Positions 9,591 to 17,217 of a DNA stretch of 61,315 nt are shown in pieces (position 1 is the stretch's first letter; each line of letters starts with the position of its first letter). A program made the translations under genes and the position numbers. Source of the DNA: Cyanobacteria bacterium M_surface_10_m1_298 (GTDB lineage Bacteria > Cyanobacteriota > Cyanobacteriia > PCC-6307 > Cyanobiaceae); contig VGPT01000006.1 of the NCBI GenBank assembly GCA_016882485.1, positions 1-61,315 on the forward strand, given 5' to 3'. Under the pieces are notes generated by a model. The model made no database searches. It was not told where the DNA came from and saw only the letters and a program-made list of their open reading frames with translations.

Positions 9591-9629
9591 TGCTGCGGTT
9601 CAGTGCTGCGATTCAGTGCTGTGGTTCTG
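9591..9629. repeat. Three tandem 13-nt imperfect repeats
   Basis: Three consecutive 13-nt units read TGCTGCGGTTCAG, TGCTGCGATTCAG and TGCTGTGGTTCTG, followed by a decayed fourth (TACTGCT). They lie in the non-coding 9508-9748 gap, upstream of the RNB gene start and beyond the 3' end of the UPF0016 pair. No gene is evident in the gap. Confidence 0.7.
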
Positions 9630-9711
9630 TACTGCTGGGAAGTGCGGCGTGTTGCTCGCAATGCTCTGAGACGGCCAACGCCTCAAGGCACTACATCAAC
9701 TCACAAACTTT

Positions 9712-9741
9712 ACCTGTGGCGTGGGCTGTGTCGCCACAGGT
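9712..9741 (-). terminator. Candidate terminator of the UPF0016 operon
   Basis: A perfect 10-bp inverted repeat, ACCTGTGGCG / CGCCACAGGT, has a 10-nt loop. It begins 7 bp past the stop of the second UPF0016 gene when read on the minus strand and is followed by TAAAGTTTG. The T-run is interrupted, so efficiency is uncertain. On the plus strand no T-run follows. Confidence 0.6.
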
Positions 9742-9748
9742 TCACCGC

Positions 9749-10099
9749 TCACTTCGCTTCGCCTTCGGCTTCTGTTTCGCCGGCGGCTCCGGCTTCGGTG
9801 CTGGGCTTTGAGGTCGCATCGGCCTCGCTCCCAGCGCGCAGCAGCAGGCGGGTGCCGATCACCAGGAAGCCAAGAGACGCAGCCAGTTGCAGGGCATTGG
9901 TGGGGATCACCGCTGACAGAGATCCTCCGGCGCCAGCCCCAAGGAGGCTGGCGAGCACCAGAGCTGTGGCGCTGCCGGCAAACACGGCACCGGTTCGATT
10001 GGAGGTGCCGCTGATGGTCACGATCGCCAGCTGGGTTTTGTCGCCGAGTTCCGCGAGGAACACCGTGATGAACGTGGAGGCCAGAAGGGGCAGTTGCAT
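9749..10099 (-). CDS. UPF0016/GDT1 half-transporter, second of a pair
   Basis: Half-size (116 residues) member of the UPF0016 (GDT1/TMEM165) cation transporter family. The signature ELGDKTQ appears near residue 17 in the first helix, followed by two further membrane segments (FAGSATALVLASLLGAGAG and LQLAASLGFLVIGTRLLL) and a polar Ala/Glu tail. Family members move Mn2+ or Ca2+, and cyanobacterial ones have been linked to manganese handling at the thylakoid. Full-length members contain two such repeats; here each repeat has its own gene, ten bases apart, so the pair probably assembles as a heterodimer. Which repeat each gene corresponds to is not certain. Confidence 0.9.
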   Translation of the reverse strand: MQLPLLASTFITVFLAELGDKTQLAIVTISGTSNRTGAVFAGSATALVLASLLGAGAGGSLSAVIPTNALQLAASLGFLVIGTRLLLRAGSEADATSKPSTEAGAAGETEAEGEAK

Positions 10100-10109
10100 T
10101 GCTGTGGTC

Positions 10110-10460
10110 TCAGCCCAACGGGAACATGCTCATGGCCGCCTGACGACCCAGCCAGAGGCCCAGCGCAATCATCAGGATCCCCGCCAGTCGTTCCAGCTGC
10201 TGGGGCGGCAAGACGCGGGAGAGCCACCGGCCAAGGACGACCCCCACCAGGCTTGAGCTGATCAAGGCGAGAGACGCACCGATAAAGACCAGCACCGGTC
10301 TGCCGGATTCTGCGGAAAGCAGCAGGGCAGCCAGTTGTGTCTTATCCCCCAGCTCCGCCAGAAACACCGTGGTGAAGGTGGTGAGAAAAACGGCCCCGAA
10401 ACTGCCGGCTTGGTCGCTGCTGGTGGGCGTGTCTGCGCTCTTGTCTTCGGGATCAGGCAT
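10110..10460 (-). CDS. UPF0016/GDT1 half-transporter, first of a pair
   Basis: Second half-size UPF0016 protein, about 116 residues from the ATG at 10458-10460. That ATG overlaps the end of the upstream Cys-cluster gene by 8 bp; a longer frame reaching 10508 would intrude further and adds only polar residues. After a polar N-terminus come FGAVFLTTFTTVFLAELGDKTQ with the family signature, a central helix (VFIGASLALISSSLVGVVLG) and a C-terminal helix (LAGILMIALGLWLG). Expected to pair with the adjacent homologue to form a Mn2+ or Ca2+ transporter in the plasma or thylakoid membrane. The two share the core motif but differ elsewhere, so the duplication is old. Confidence 0.9.
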   Translation of the reverse strand: MPDPEDKSADTPTSSDQAGSFGAVFLTTFTTVFLAELGDKTQLAALLLSAESGRPVLVFIGASLALISSSLVGVVLGRWLSRVLPPQQLERLAGILMIALGLWLGRQAAMSMFPLG

Positions 10461-10839
10461 CAGGGCTGGAGTCCGCGTGGTCGGGGGGCTGGCGGATGGC
10501 CTGCTCAAAACGCTTCATCACCATGCCACGCCCGCCGTGTTCGCAGCGGATCTGCTGGCGGCAGCAGGCAATGGCGAAAGCGTTGGCCTCCTCGGCTGGC
10601 ACGTCGAACAGCTGGGCCAGGTTTTCCACGCGGCAGAACACCGGTCGCTCGTCGTAGATGCGGCAGCTGCTCGAGCCCGTGTCGTAGTGGATGCACCAGC
10701 CATCCGCCCCCACCATCGAGAGATACAGCTCCTGCTGCTCCTCATCGAGAGCCTCCAGGGCCTCATTGCGCTCGCCAGGATCAAGCCTGCAGCACGAGCC
10801 GCAGCCGCTGATGCAGCGCCAGTGCAGGCTTTCAGTCAT
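10453..10839 (-). CDS. YkgJ-type cysteine cluster protein (UPF0153)
   Basis: A 128-residue protein with the N-terminal cluster CISGCGSCC, then WCIHYD, SCRIYDERPVFCR and a late CCRQQIRC. This matches the YkgJ/UPF0153 family, thought to bind zinc or an iron-sulfur cluster. No enzymatic activity can be deduced. It is soluble, with no membrane segment. It precedes and overlaps the two UPF0016 genes, so all three probably form one operon; a metal-related role is a contextual inference only. A perfect 7-bp inverted repeat lies 9 bp upstream of its ATG. Confidence 0.85.
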   Translation of the reverse strand: MTESLHWRCISGCGSCCRLDPGERNEALEALDEEQQELYLSMVGADGWCIHYDTGSSSCRIYDERPVFCRVENLAQLFDVPAEEANAFAIACCRQQIRCEHGGRGMVMKRFEQAIRQPPDHADSSPDA

Positions 10840-10847
10840 GGAACTGG

Positions 10848-10866
10848 CTGTGACAACCCGTCACAG
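10848..10866. promoter_or_regulatory. CRP-like palindrome in the ykgJ-like / psb30 divergent region
   Basis: CTGTGAC-AACCC-GTCACAG is a perfect 7-bp inverted repeat with a 5-nt spacer. It contains TGTGA and TCACA separated by 7 nt, one more than the classical CRP spacing of 6. It lies between the divergent Cys-cluster gene and psb30 and could be an operator or a short mRNA hairpin. Assignment to a regulator is speculative. Confidence 0.4.
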
Positions 10867-10946
10867 GCGAGTGAACAGAGCCAGCTGAGAAGGCAGGCCT
10901 GCTTTTAGGGTGGTGGAGACATGTGCAGCTTCCGAGCCGTTCTCCC

Positions 10947-11054
10947 ATGGGAATCGACTTCCACCTGATCGCCAACTTTGCTGCTCTGTTCCTGATCACC
11001 CTGGTGGGTCCAGCTGTGATCTTCATCCTCTTCTACCGCCGCGGCGCCCTCTGA
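10947..11054 (+). CDS. psb30: Photosystem II protein Psb30 (Ycf12)
   Basis: A 35-residue single-helix protein starting [11 protein letters not shown] and ending FYRRGAL, with the conserved helix around [13 protein letters not shown]. This matches Psb30/Ycf12, a small thylakoid membrane subunit at the edge of the photosystem II core that helps stabilise the complex. The ATG follows about 80 bp of untranslated sequence after the palindrome. A strong terminator starts 36 bp after the stop, so it is monocistronic. It is too short for routine gene finding but unmistakable by sequence. Confidence 0.93.
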   Translation: MGIDFHLIANFAALFLITLVGPAVIFILFYRRGAL

Positions 11055-11090
11055 ATCGCCGCTGACAGCTCGCTTGAGCACTGTCGCGTT

Positions 11091-11121
11091 GAACCCCTTG
11101 GAGCGGTGCTCCAAGGGGTTC
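11091..11121 (+). terminator. Strong terminator of psb30
   Basis: A perfect 14-bp stem, GAACCCCTTGGAGC / GCTCCAAGGGGTTC, has a 3-nt loop. It is followed on the plus strand by TTTAT. Read in the other direction it lies just past the recJ stop (11123), but no T-run follows there, so it may serve recJ only weakly. Confidence 0.88.
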
Positions 11122-11122
11122 T

Positions 11123-13036
11123 TTATGCAGCCATGCCCAGGGCGCGTGCGGCATCCAGCACCAAGGCTCTGACATAGGGGTGCTCCGCTTGGGGGTGATC
11201 CACAGAGAGATCCCCATCGGACTCGCCCGGGCTGCGGCCCCGCAGTTCTTCGCCGTGGGCATTGCGGATCACCAGGCTTTCTCCATCACGCTGCACCCAG
11301 TAGCTGCGGTTGTGGCGTTGCAGCACGAGGGCCTCACTCGTGCTCGGCCGGATTGCGACCAGCTCCAGCTGGAGTCGCTCCTCTCCCTGCCAGCGGTTCA
11401 TGCGCAGCTGATAGGCGACATCCACCTGCTTCGGCAGGCTGCTTCCCCCCTGCCAGCGCCAGGCGATTGCCCGGGCCGTGGCCTCGCCCTGACGCAGAGT
11501 CAGTTGCAGGTGTCCGCCCCGCAGCTCCCGTTGTTGGCTGATGCTGCAGCAACTGCTCCAGAACATTGGGGTGGGATGGCCGATGCCGAAGGGCTCCAAC
11601 CTCTGCAACTGTTGCCAGAACGATCGCCCCAGTTGATCGAGGCGTAACAGCGCCTCAGGCGCCACACCAGGTGGCTCCGCTTGCTCCCGCCACTGCTGGG
11701 CCAGGCGATTGAGCCGTTCGTGGAGGGCACTGACCCGCTCAGCTCGCACCGTGAACCCTCCAGCGGCGGGGTGCCCGCCATGGCGCTCCAATAAATCGGA
11801 GCACTGCTGCAGGGCTTGATCGACGGCAAACCCCTTCGGAGCCCGAACCGAGGCGCGCATGCGGCCTTCTCCCTCCGAGGCCAGCAGTGCCACCGGAGCG
11901 TTGAAACGCTCCACCAGGCGAGCCGCAACGATGCCGATCACGCCGTGATGCCAATGCCCTTGGGCCAACAGCAGAAAAGGGCTGCGTTGCTGCCCATCGG
12001 CATCTGCGAGGGCCCTGGCCTCCGCCTCGATGGCATCACAGAGTTCACGGCGCTGGCGGTTGAGGTTCTCGCAGGCCCTGGCCAGCTCCAGGGCCCGGTC
12101 CTGGTCGGCGGTGGTGAGCAACTCCACCACCAGAGCGGGATCGCCCAGACGCCCGACAGCGTTGATGCGCGGTGCCAGTTGAAAGCCCACCGTTCCGGCA
12201 TCGATCGGAGCCTCGTCGAGACCAGCGACCTGTTGCAGTGCTTGCAGACCCGGCAAGGCGGAGTGTTTCAAACGGGGTAGGCCATCCATCAACCAGCGGC
12301 GGTTTACCCCTTCGAGGGGAGCCATGTCAGCAATCGTGCCGATGCAAAACAGGTCGAGGGCCATGGCCAGGGCCTGTTTGGAGCGGCTGGCCTGGGCCAA
12401 GGCTCGGGCGACCACAAAGGCCAGTCCCACCCCTGCCAGGCCTCGATAGGGCGATCCCTCCGGAGTGCAGGCCGGGTGCACCAGGGCCAGCAAGGGGGGT
12501 CTCTCACTGGGCAGGGTGTGGTGATCGGTGACGATCACTTCCAGGCCGAGCTCCTGAGCCCGTTCCAGGGCCTCTCGAGCCGAGACACCGTTATCCACGG
12601 TGACCAGCAACCGCACGCCATCCGCTGCGAGCTGCTCGACCATGGCGGCATTCAGTCCATAGCCATCGTCCTGACGACTGGGAATGGCGGCACGGGGTTG
12701 CGCTCCCAGCTGGCGGAGCACGCCCATCAGCAGGGCGGTGCTGGTCATGCCATCGGCGTCGTAATCGCCGCAGATCGCCAGGGCTTCGCTTTGCTTGCAG
12801 GCTTTTTGAAGCCGTTTCACGGCCTTGGGCAGGTCTGGGAAATGGTCCTTGGCTTCAGGTGCTTCCGCAGGGGTCAGCAGCGCTTCAATCTGCTCTCTGC
12901 TGCTGAATCCACGGCGCTGCAACAGAGCCAGGATCGGTTCACTCAGTCCGAGATCGTGTAGATCTCGATCCAGTTGCACGGCTGCAGGCAACTGCCACTG
13001 CTGGTTCAACCGTTGCTCAGGGGAGTCAGGGAGCAA
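11123..13036 (-). CDS. recJ: Single-stranded-DNA-specific exonuclease RecJ
   Basis: 5'-3' single-strand exonuclease of recombination and mismatch repair. The 637-residue protein has the DHH phosphoesterase core: AICGDYDADGMTSTALLMG near residue 95 (motif I, DxD), VTVDNG near 145, VIVTDHHTLP near 165 (the DHH motif), and a GHWHHGVIGIVAARL block near 375 corresponding to DHHA1. A C-terminal OB-like part follows. Length is slightly longer than E. coli RecJ (577). It is divergent from the cbbY-like gene, with an 86-bp gap between starts. Its 3' end comes within 2 bp of the psb30 terminator. Confidence 0.95.
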   Translation of the reverse strand: MLPDSPEQRLNQQWQLPAAVQLDRDLHDLGLSEPILALLQRRGFSSREQIEALLTPAEAPEAKDHFPDLPKAVKRLQKACKQSEALAICGDYDADGMTSTALLMGVLRQLGAQPRAAIPSRQDDGYGLNAAMVEQLAADGVRLLVTVDNGVSAREALERAQELGLEVIVTDHHTLPSERPPLLALVHPACTPEGSPYRGLAGVGLAFVVARALAQASRSKQALAMALDLFCIGTIADMAPLEGVNRRWLMDGLPRLKHSALPGLQALQQVAGLDEAPIDAGTVGFQLAPRINAVGRLGDPALVVELLTTADQDRALELARACENLNRQRRELCDAIEAEARALADADGQQRSPFLLLAQGHWHHGVIGIVAARLVERFNAPVALLASEGEGRMRASVRAPKGFAVDQALQQCSDLLERHGGHPAAGGFTVRAERVSALHERLNRLAQQWREQAEPPGVAPEALLRLDQLGRSFWQQLQRLEPFGIGHPTPMFWSSCCSISQQRELRGGHLQLTLRQGEATARAIAWRWQGGSSLPKQVDVAYQLRMNRWQGEERLQLELVAIRPSTSEALVLQRHNRSYWVQRDGESLVIRNAHGEELRGRSPGESDGDLSVDHPQAEHPYVRALVLDAARALGMAA

Positions 13037-13122
13037 CGCAGGCCTTCAAAGCACAACCATTCTGTGGGCTGACTTCCCTTTGTCCAGAACCGCTTTAGCC
13101 TCGTTGTCCCCAGGGATCCGCC

Positions 13123-13884
13123 ATGCAGCCACGGCCATCGGCTCTGCTCTGGGATGTGGATGGAACCCTGGCTGAGACAGAACTCGAGGGGCACCGCGTG
13201 GCTTTTAACCGCGCTTTTGAAGAAGCGGCCTTGCCCTGGCGCTGGGAGGTAGCTGATTACCTGGACCTGCTTCGCATCAGTGGAGGGCGCGAGCGGATTG
13301 CTGCGTTTCTGCAGCAGAAGGAAGGGGAACGGCCGAGCGGGGAGCGTGTGGAAGCCCTGCAAACGTCAAAACAGCGCCACTACCGCAGCCTGATCAGCGA
13401 GGGGGAGATCCAACTTCGTCCTGGCGTGCGCCGTTTGATGGAGGCGGCCGCAGCGGCCGGATGGGTGCAGGGCATTGTCACCACCAGTGGACGCTCTGCC
13501 GTCCAGTCGTTGTTGGAGCGTCAGTTACCGCATCATGCGCAGCTGTTCCAGTTCTGGATCTGCGGTGACGATGTCGCGCGCAAAAAGCCTGATCCCGAGG
13601 CCTATCGGGCCGCTCTGGCTCAACTGGATCGCCCGGCTGGCGAGGTGCTCGCGATTGAGGATTCCGGCAATGGCTACCGCGCTGCTCGTGCAGCCGGGCT
13701 GAGGGTGTTGATCACCCGCAGTGCCTCCAGTGCCCACGAGCCCCTCGATGAATTTGCAGAGGCCGCTGCTGTGGTGGATGGTCTGGGGGAGGCGATTTGC
13801 CCCTGTGGCGTGTTGTGCGGACCGGCTTGCCCTGAGGGGTTGGTCACGCTCTCCTATCTGCAGCGTCTATTGATCTCCGTCTGA
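13123..13884 (+). CDS. cbbY: CbbY-like HAD phosphatase
   Basis: A HAD-superfamily hydrolase of 253 residues. Motif I reads LLWDVDGTLAETE (nucleophile Asp near residue 10), motif II VTTSGRS near 120, and motifs III/IV KKPDPEAY and AIEDSGNGYRAA near 165-185. A helical cap lies between motifs I and II. The sequence resembles CbbY, which dephosphorylates xylulose-1,5-bisphosphate, an inhibitory by-product of Rubisco. A Cys-containing tail (CPCGVLCGPAC) is unusual and may bind metal. It is followed after 5 bp by the ycf20-like gene and then glycerate kinase, so a three-gene operon is likely. Confidence 0.85.
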   Translation: MQPRPSALLWDVDGTLAETELEGHRVAFNRAFEEAALPWRWEVADYLDLLRISGGRERIAAFLQQKEGERPSGERVEALQTSKQRHYRSLISEGEIQLRPGVRRLMEAAAAAGWVQGIVTTSGRSAVQSLLERQLPHHAQLFQFWICGDDVARKKPDPEAYRAALAQLDRPAGEVLAIEDSGNGYRAARAAGLRVLITRSASSAHEPLDEFAEAAAVVDGLGEAICPCGVLCGPACPEGLVTLSYLQRLLISV

Positions 13885-13889
13885 CCCGC

Positions 13890-14225
13890 ATGCCACTCCA
13901 GGCCACCCGCTTTGATCGTTTGCAGCGCCGCGGTGGGCAGCTGGTTTTCGGTGCTTTTCAAGGCAGTTGGCGCCGCCGAAGCTCCGCTGTGCTGGCCTTG
14001 CTGCTCGGGTTTTATGCCGGTCAGAACATCACCGCCTGGTGGCTCAATGCGATCGGTCAGCGCCCGCTGGTGGTGCTGATGCTGGTGCTCCTGTTGGAGC
14101 TGGTGATCCGTCTGCGCACCAGGGTGGTTGGGGAGCCGGTTCCCCTGGCCTGGGTGTTGTGCGACAACCTCCGCATTGGTCTGGTTTATGCGGTTGTGCT
14201 GGAAGCGTTCAAGCTCGGCTCATGA
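13890..14225 (+). CDS. Ycf20-like membrane protein (DUF565)
   Basis: A 111-residue protein with three hydrophobic segments (SAVLALLLGFYAGQNITAWW, PLVVLMLVLLLELVI and WVLCDNLRIGLVYAVVLEAF) after a basic N-terminus. Size and pattern fit the Ycf20/DUF565 family of cyanobacteria and plastids; a plant homologue has been linked to non-photochemical quenching, but the molecular function is unknown. The stop overlaps the ATG of the downstream glycerate kinase (ATGA), implying translational coupling. It starts 5 bp after the cbbY-like stop. Confidence 0.75.
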   Translation: MPLQATRFDRLQRRGGQLVFGAFQGSWRRRSSAVLALLLGFYAGQNITAWWLNAIGQRPLVVLMLVLLLELVIRLRTRVVGEPVPLAWVLCDNLRIGLVYAVVLEAFKLGS

Positions 14226-15082
14226 GCCTTGAAGATCAGTTGCTGGGCTTCTGCCAGAAACTGCGCGTTGAGGGCCAGAAGCCGGTGATCGCCCTCAATG
14301 GGCCCGTCGGTTCGGGCAAGAGCACCTTGGCCCGTCATCTGCAGCAACACTGCGCGGAGCAGGGGGTGCGTTTGGCGATCGCCTCCATCGACGATGCCTA
14401 CCTTCCCTATCCGCAGCGCCTGGAGCGGATGGCGGGCAATCCCTTCGGCGTGAACCGGGTGCCACCGGGGAGTCACGATCCGGATCATCTGCAGCAGGCG
14501 ATCCAGCGTTGGCGTGGAGGCCCTGGCTCTGACCTGGACCTGCCTCGCTTCGATAAGACCCTCCTCGCGGGGCAAGGGGACCCGAGTCTTCCCTGGCGCG
14601 GAGAGGCCGACGCTCTGCTGCTGGAGGGCTGGATGGTGGCCTGCCGGCCCCTGAGCGATCAGGAGCTGGAGGCTGCCCTCAGTTCAGAGATGGCTGCTGA
14701 TTTCAGTGCTGCGGAGCGTGCCTGGGTACGCCGCTGTAACCAGGCCTTAGGGGGCTACCAGGCCCTTTGGGAACAGCTCAGCAGCCTGGTGATGCTCTGG
14801 CCTCAGATGTGGCATCTGCCGAGGCGCTGGCGCTTTCAGGCCGAGGCGCAACAGCGCCGCCGCGGTGGAGGCTGGATGAATGGACAGCAGCTCGATGGTC
14901 TGGTCAAAGCCAGCTTGCGATCGTTGCCGCCTTCCTTCTATCTGGAGCCAAGGCTGCCGGAGGCATCCCTGGTGCGGGTGCTCAACGCCCGCCGCTGTCC
15001 TGTGTTCGAAGGCAGCGGCGTTGACGCCATGAATTGGATCCGTGATCAGGCTTCGTCGCCTTCTTCTTCAGCCACGGGATAG
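14222..15082 (+). CDS. D-glycerate 3-kinase, P-loop type
   Basis: Phosphorylates D-glycerate to 3-phosphoglycerate, the last step of photorespiratory glycolate salvage. The 286-residue protein has a Walker A motif ([15 protein letters not shown]) near residues 22-36. [12 protein letters not shown] near 58 and [12 protein letters not shown] near 135 match the plant/cyanobacterial GLYK family, related to uridine and pantothenate kinases. The start is the ATG overlapping the ycf20-like stop; the longer frame open to 13967 lies wholly over ycf20 and is not coding. Its last 37 bp overlap the 3' end of rpmF on the other strand. Confidence 0.88.
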   Translation: MSLEDQLLGFCQKLRVEGQKPVIALNGPVGSGKSTLARHLQQHCAEQGVRLAIASIDDAYLPYPQRLERMAGNPFGVNRVPPGSHDPDHLQQAIQRWRGGPGSDLDLPRFDKTLLAGQGDPSLPWRGEADALLLEGWMVACRPLSDQELEAALSSEMAADFSAAERAWVRRCNQALGGYQALWEQLSSLVMLWPQMWHLPRRWRFQAEAQQRRRGGGWMNGQQLDGLVKASLRSLPPSFYLEPRLPEASLVRVLNARRCPVFEGSGVDAMNWIRDQASSPSSSATG

Positions 15083-15222
15083 ACAAAACCCTGAGCCCGG
15101 CCGCTCAGCACGGCTTTGCCGATGGAGAGGGCCTTTTGAGCGGCGATGGCAGCCTTGCCTTTCCAGGTGGCGTGGCGCTGGTTCCGCTTGCCTTTGGAGG
15201 TTTTCTTCTTGGGAACAGCCAT
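15046..15222 (-). CDS. rpmF: 50S ribosomal protein L32
   Basis: A 58-residue basic protein beginning [20 protein letters not shown], the typical L32 N-terminus, and ending in an acidic tail (AEEEGDEA). It is a small subunit-assembly protein of the large ribosomal subunit. Bacterial L32 often carries a CxxC pair; none is present here. The last 12 or so codons overlap the final codons of the convergent glycerate kinase gene, so both proteins' C-termini are encoded by complementary strands. The start is divergent from ftsH across an 87-bp gap. Confidence 0.94.
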   Translation of the reverse strand: MAVPKKKTSKGKRNQRHATWKGKAAIAAQKALSIGKAVLSGRAQGFVYPVAEEEGDEA

Positions 15223-15309
15223 CCCGCTTACTCGTCAGCCAAACCAAGATCTTCCCTTGCCGACTTTCCTTTCGTCAAATCGCTAAGCTCACTTCAGCGA
15301 TGAAGTCCC

Positions 15310-17214
15310 GTGAGCAGCGGCTCTACCCCTGACTTGCCTGCACGGGCTTCAAACCCAGTCTCGACAGCAGCGCTCTCGAAGCCAGAGGCGAGCAAAACAG
15401 AGGTGCCACCCTCGTCTGGCCAACGCGATTCCCTTCTGAAGGATCTAGGGCTCGCCCGAGCCCCTCAGCCCAGTTACAGCCAGCTGCTCGATCAGCTCAA
15501 AGCAGGCAAGGTCAAGGAGCTGTTGCTCTCTCCATCGAACCGTGAGGTCAGCGTGACCTACGCCGATGGATCGCGCACGCGCGTTCCGGTCTTCAGCAAT
15601 GACCAGGTTCTGTTGCGGACAGCGCAGGAGGCGCGGGTCCCCCTCACGGTGCGGGATGACCGACAGGACCAGGCCACAGCCAGCCTGGTCTCCAACGGTT
15701 TGCTGCTGCTCTTGTTGTTTGGCGGCTTGGCCCTGCTGCTGCGCCGCTCTGCCCAGGTGGCCAACCGGGCCATGGGGTTTGGCCGCAGCAAAGCTCGCGT
15801 CGCAGAGCCAGAGGCCAGCGTTGCGGTGCGTTTTGAAGATGTGGCAGGGATCAAGGAAGCGAAGGAGGAGCTTCAGGAGGTGGTCACCTTCCTGAAGGAA
15901 CCCGAGCGCTTCACAGCCGTGGGGGCGCGGATTCCCAAGGGGGTTCTGCTGGTGGGTCCGCCGGGCACGGGTAAGACCCTGCTGGCGAAGGCCATCGCCG
16001 GGGAGGCCGGCGTGCCCTTCTTTTCAATGGCGGCCTCTGAATTCGTTGAGCTGTTTGTTGGTGTCGGCGCCAGTCGCGTTCGCGATCTGTTCCGCCAGGC
16101 CAAGGAGAAAGCTCCTTGCATCATTTTCATCGATGAAATTGACGCTGTAGGCCGCCAGCGGGGAGCCGGCATTGGCGGTGGTAATGACGAGCGAGAGCAG
16201 ACCCTCAATCAGCTCCTGACGGAGATGGATGGCTTCGCAGAGAACTCCGGAGTGATTCTCCTGGCTGCCACCAACCGGCCTGATGTACTGGATGCCGCGT
16301 TAATGCGCCCCGGTCGGTTTGACCGACGCATCCATGTTGACCTGCCCGACCGCAAAGGGCGTGAAGAGATCCTCGCGGTGCATGCCCGCAGTCGCCCCTT
16401 GGATCCAGAGGTGTGTCTGGCGGACTGGGCGAGTCGAACCCCCGGTTTCTCGGGTGCTGACCTCTCCAACCTGCTCAATGAAGCGGCGATCCTCACCGCC
16501 CGTCGAGAGCGAGCCAGCATCGATGATCTCGCGATCAGTGATGCCCTGGAGCGCATCACCATGGGGCTCACAGCGGCACCACTCCAGGACAGTGCCAAGA
16601 AACGGCTGATCGCCTACCACGAGATCGGCCATGCCCTGATCACCACGCTTCTGCCTCAGGCTGATGATCTCGACAAGGTGACCCTGCTGCCTCGTGCCGG
16701 TGGCATCGGGGGCTTTGCGCGCACCATGCCCGATGAGGAGGTGCTCGACTCTGGCTTGATCAGCAAGGCCTACCTCGAAGCGCGGATGGTGATGGCGATG
16801 GGTGGGCGCGCGGCGGAGTTGGTGGTTTTCGGTCCGAGCGAGATCACCCAGGGCGCGTCATCTGATCTCGAGCAGGTCAGCCGCATCGCTCGCGAGATGG
16901 TCACGCGCTATGGCTTTTCTTCCTTAGGCCCGCTTTCCCTTGAGGGGGATGGTGCAGAGGTGTTTCTCGGTCGCGATTGGCTTCGCTCCGAACCCCATCA
17001 TTCCCAGAAGACGGGCAACCGCATCGATGCTCAGGTGCAGCAGCTAGCACGCACGGCCCTGAACGAGGCGGTGGCGTTATTGCAGCCTCGCCGCGATCTC
17101 ATGGACTTGCTGGTGAACCAACTGATTGAGCAGGAAACGATCGAAGGCTCCGCGTTCCGCGCGCTTGTCGAGAGTTTCGAGCAGTCTCAAAAGACCACGG
17201 TCTGCTCGATCTAG
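15310..17214 (+). CDS. ftsH: ATP-dependent zinc metalloprotease FtsH, lacking the first membrane helix
   Basis: AAA+ protease of 634 residues. Walker A is [15 protein letters not shown] near 215-222, Walker [13 protein letters not shown] near 270-280, the second region of homology lies near [20 protein letters not shown], and the zinc site is HEIGH near 437. Cyanobacterial FtsH proteins degrade damaged photosystem subunits and regulators. The start is GTG at 15310; an in-frame TGA at 15301 excludes anything longer. Unusually, residues 1-120 contain no hydrophobic segment, so the usual N-terminal helix is missing and only one helix (about 127-145, [14 protein letters not shown]) remains. The next gene is convergent after 3 bp. 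Confidence 0.94.
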   Translation: MSSGSTPDLPARASNPVSTAALSKPEASKTEVPPSSGQRDSLLKDLGLARAPQPSYSQLLDQLKAGKVKELLLSPSNREVSVTYADGSRTRVPVFSNDQVLLRTAQEARVPLTVRDDRQDQATASLVSNGLLLLLLFGGLALLLRRSAQVANRAMGFGRSKARVAEPEASVAVRFEDVAGIKEAKEELQEVVTFLKEPERFTAVGARIPKGVLLVGPPGTGKTLLAKAIAGEAGVPFFSMAASEFVELFVGVGASRVRDLFRQAKEKAPCIIFIDEIDAVGRQRGAGIGGGNDEREQTLNQLLTEMDGFAENSGVILLAATNRPDVLDAALMRPGRFDRRIHVDLPDRKGREEILAVHARSRPLDPEVCLADWASRTPGFSGADLSNLLNEAAILTARRERASIDDLAISDALERITMGLTAAPLQDSAKKRLIAYHEIGHALITTLLPQADDLDKVTLLPRAGGIGGFARTMPDEEVLDSGLISKAYLEARMVMAMGGRAAELVVFGPSEITQGASSDLEQVSRIAREMVTRYGFSSLGPLSLEGDGAEVFLGRDWLRSEPHHSQKTGNRIDAQVQQLARTALNEAVALLQPRRDLMDLLVNQLIEQETIEGSAFRALVESFEQSQKTTVCSI

Positions 17215-17217
17215 GGC

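Noticed and set aside
9591-9640. CRISPR-like repeat
   Set aside because: Only three directly adjacent 13-nt units, no spacers, no cas genes.
13967-15082. Extended glycerate kinase start covering the ycf20-like gene
   Set aside because: The added residues come from the ycf20 gene read in another frame; the real start is the ATGA overlap at 14222.
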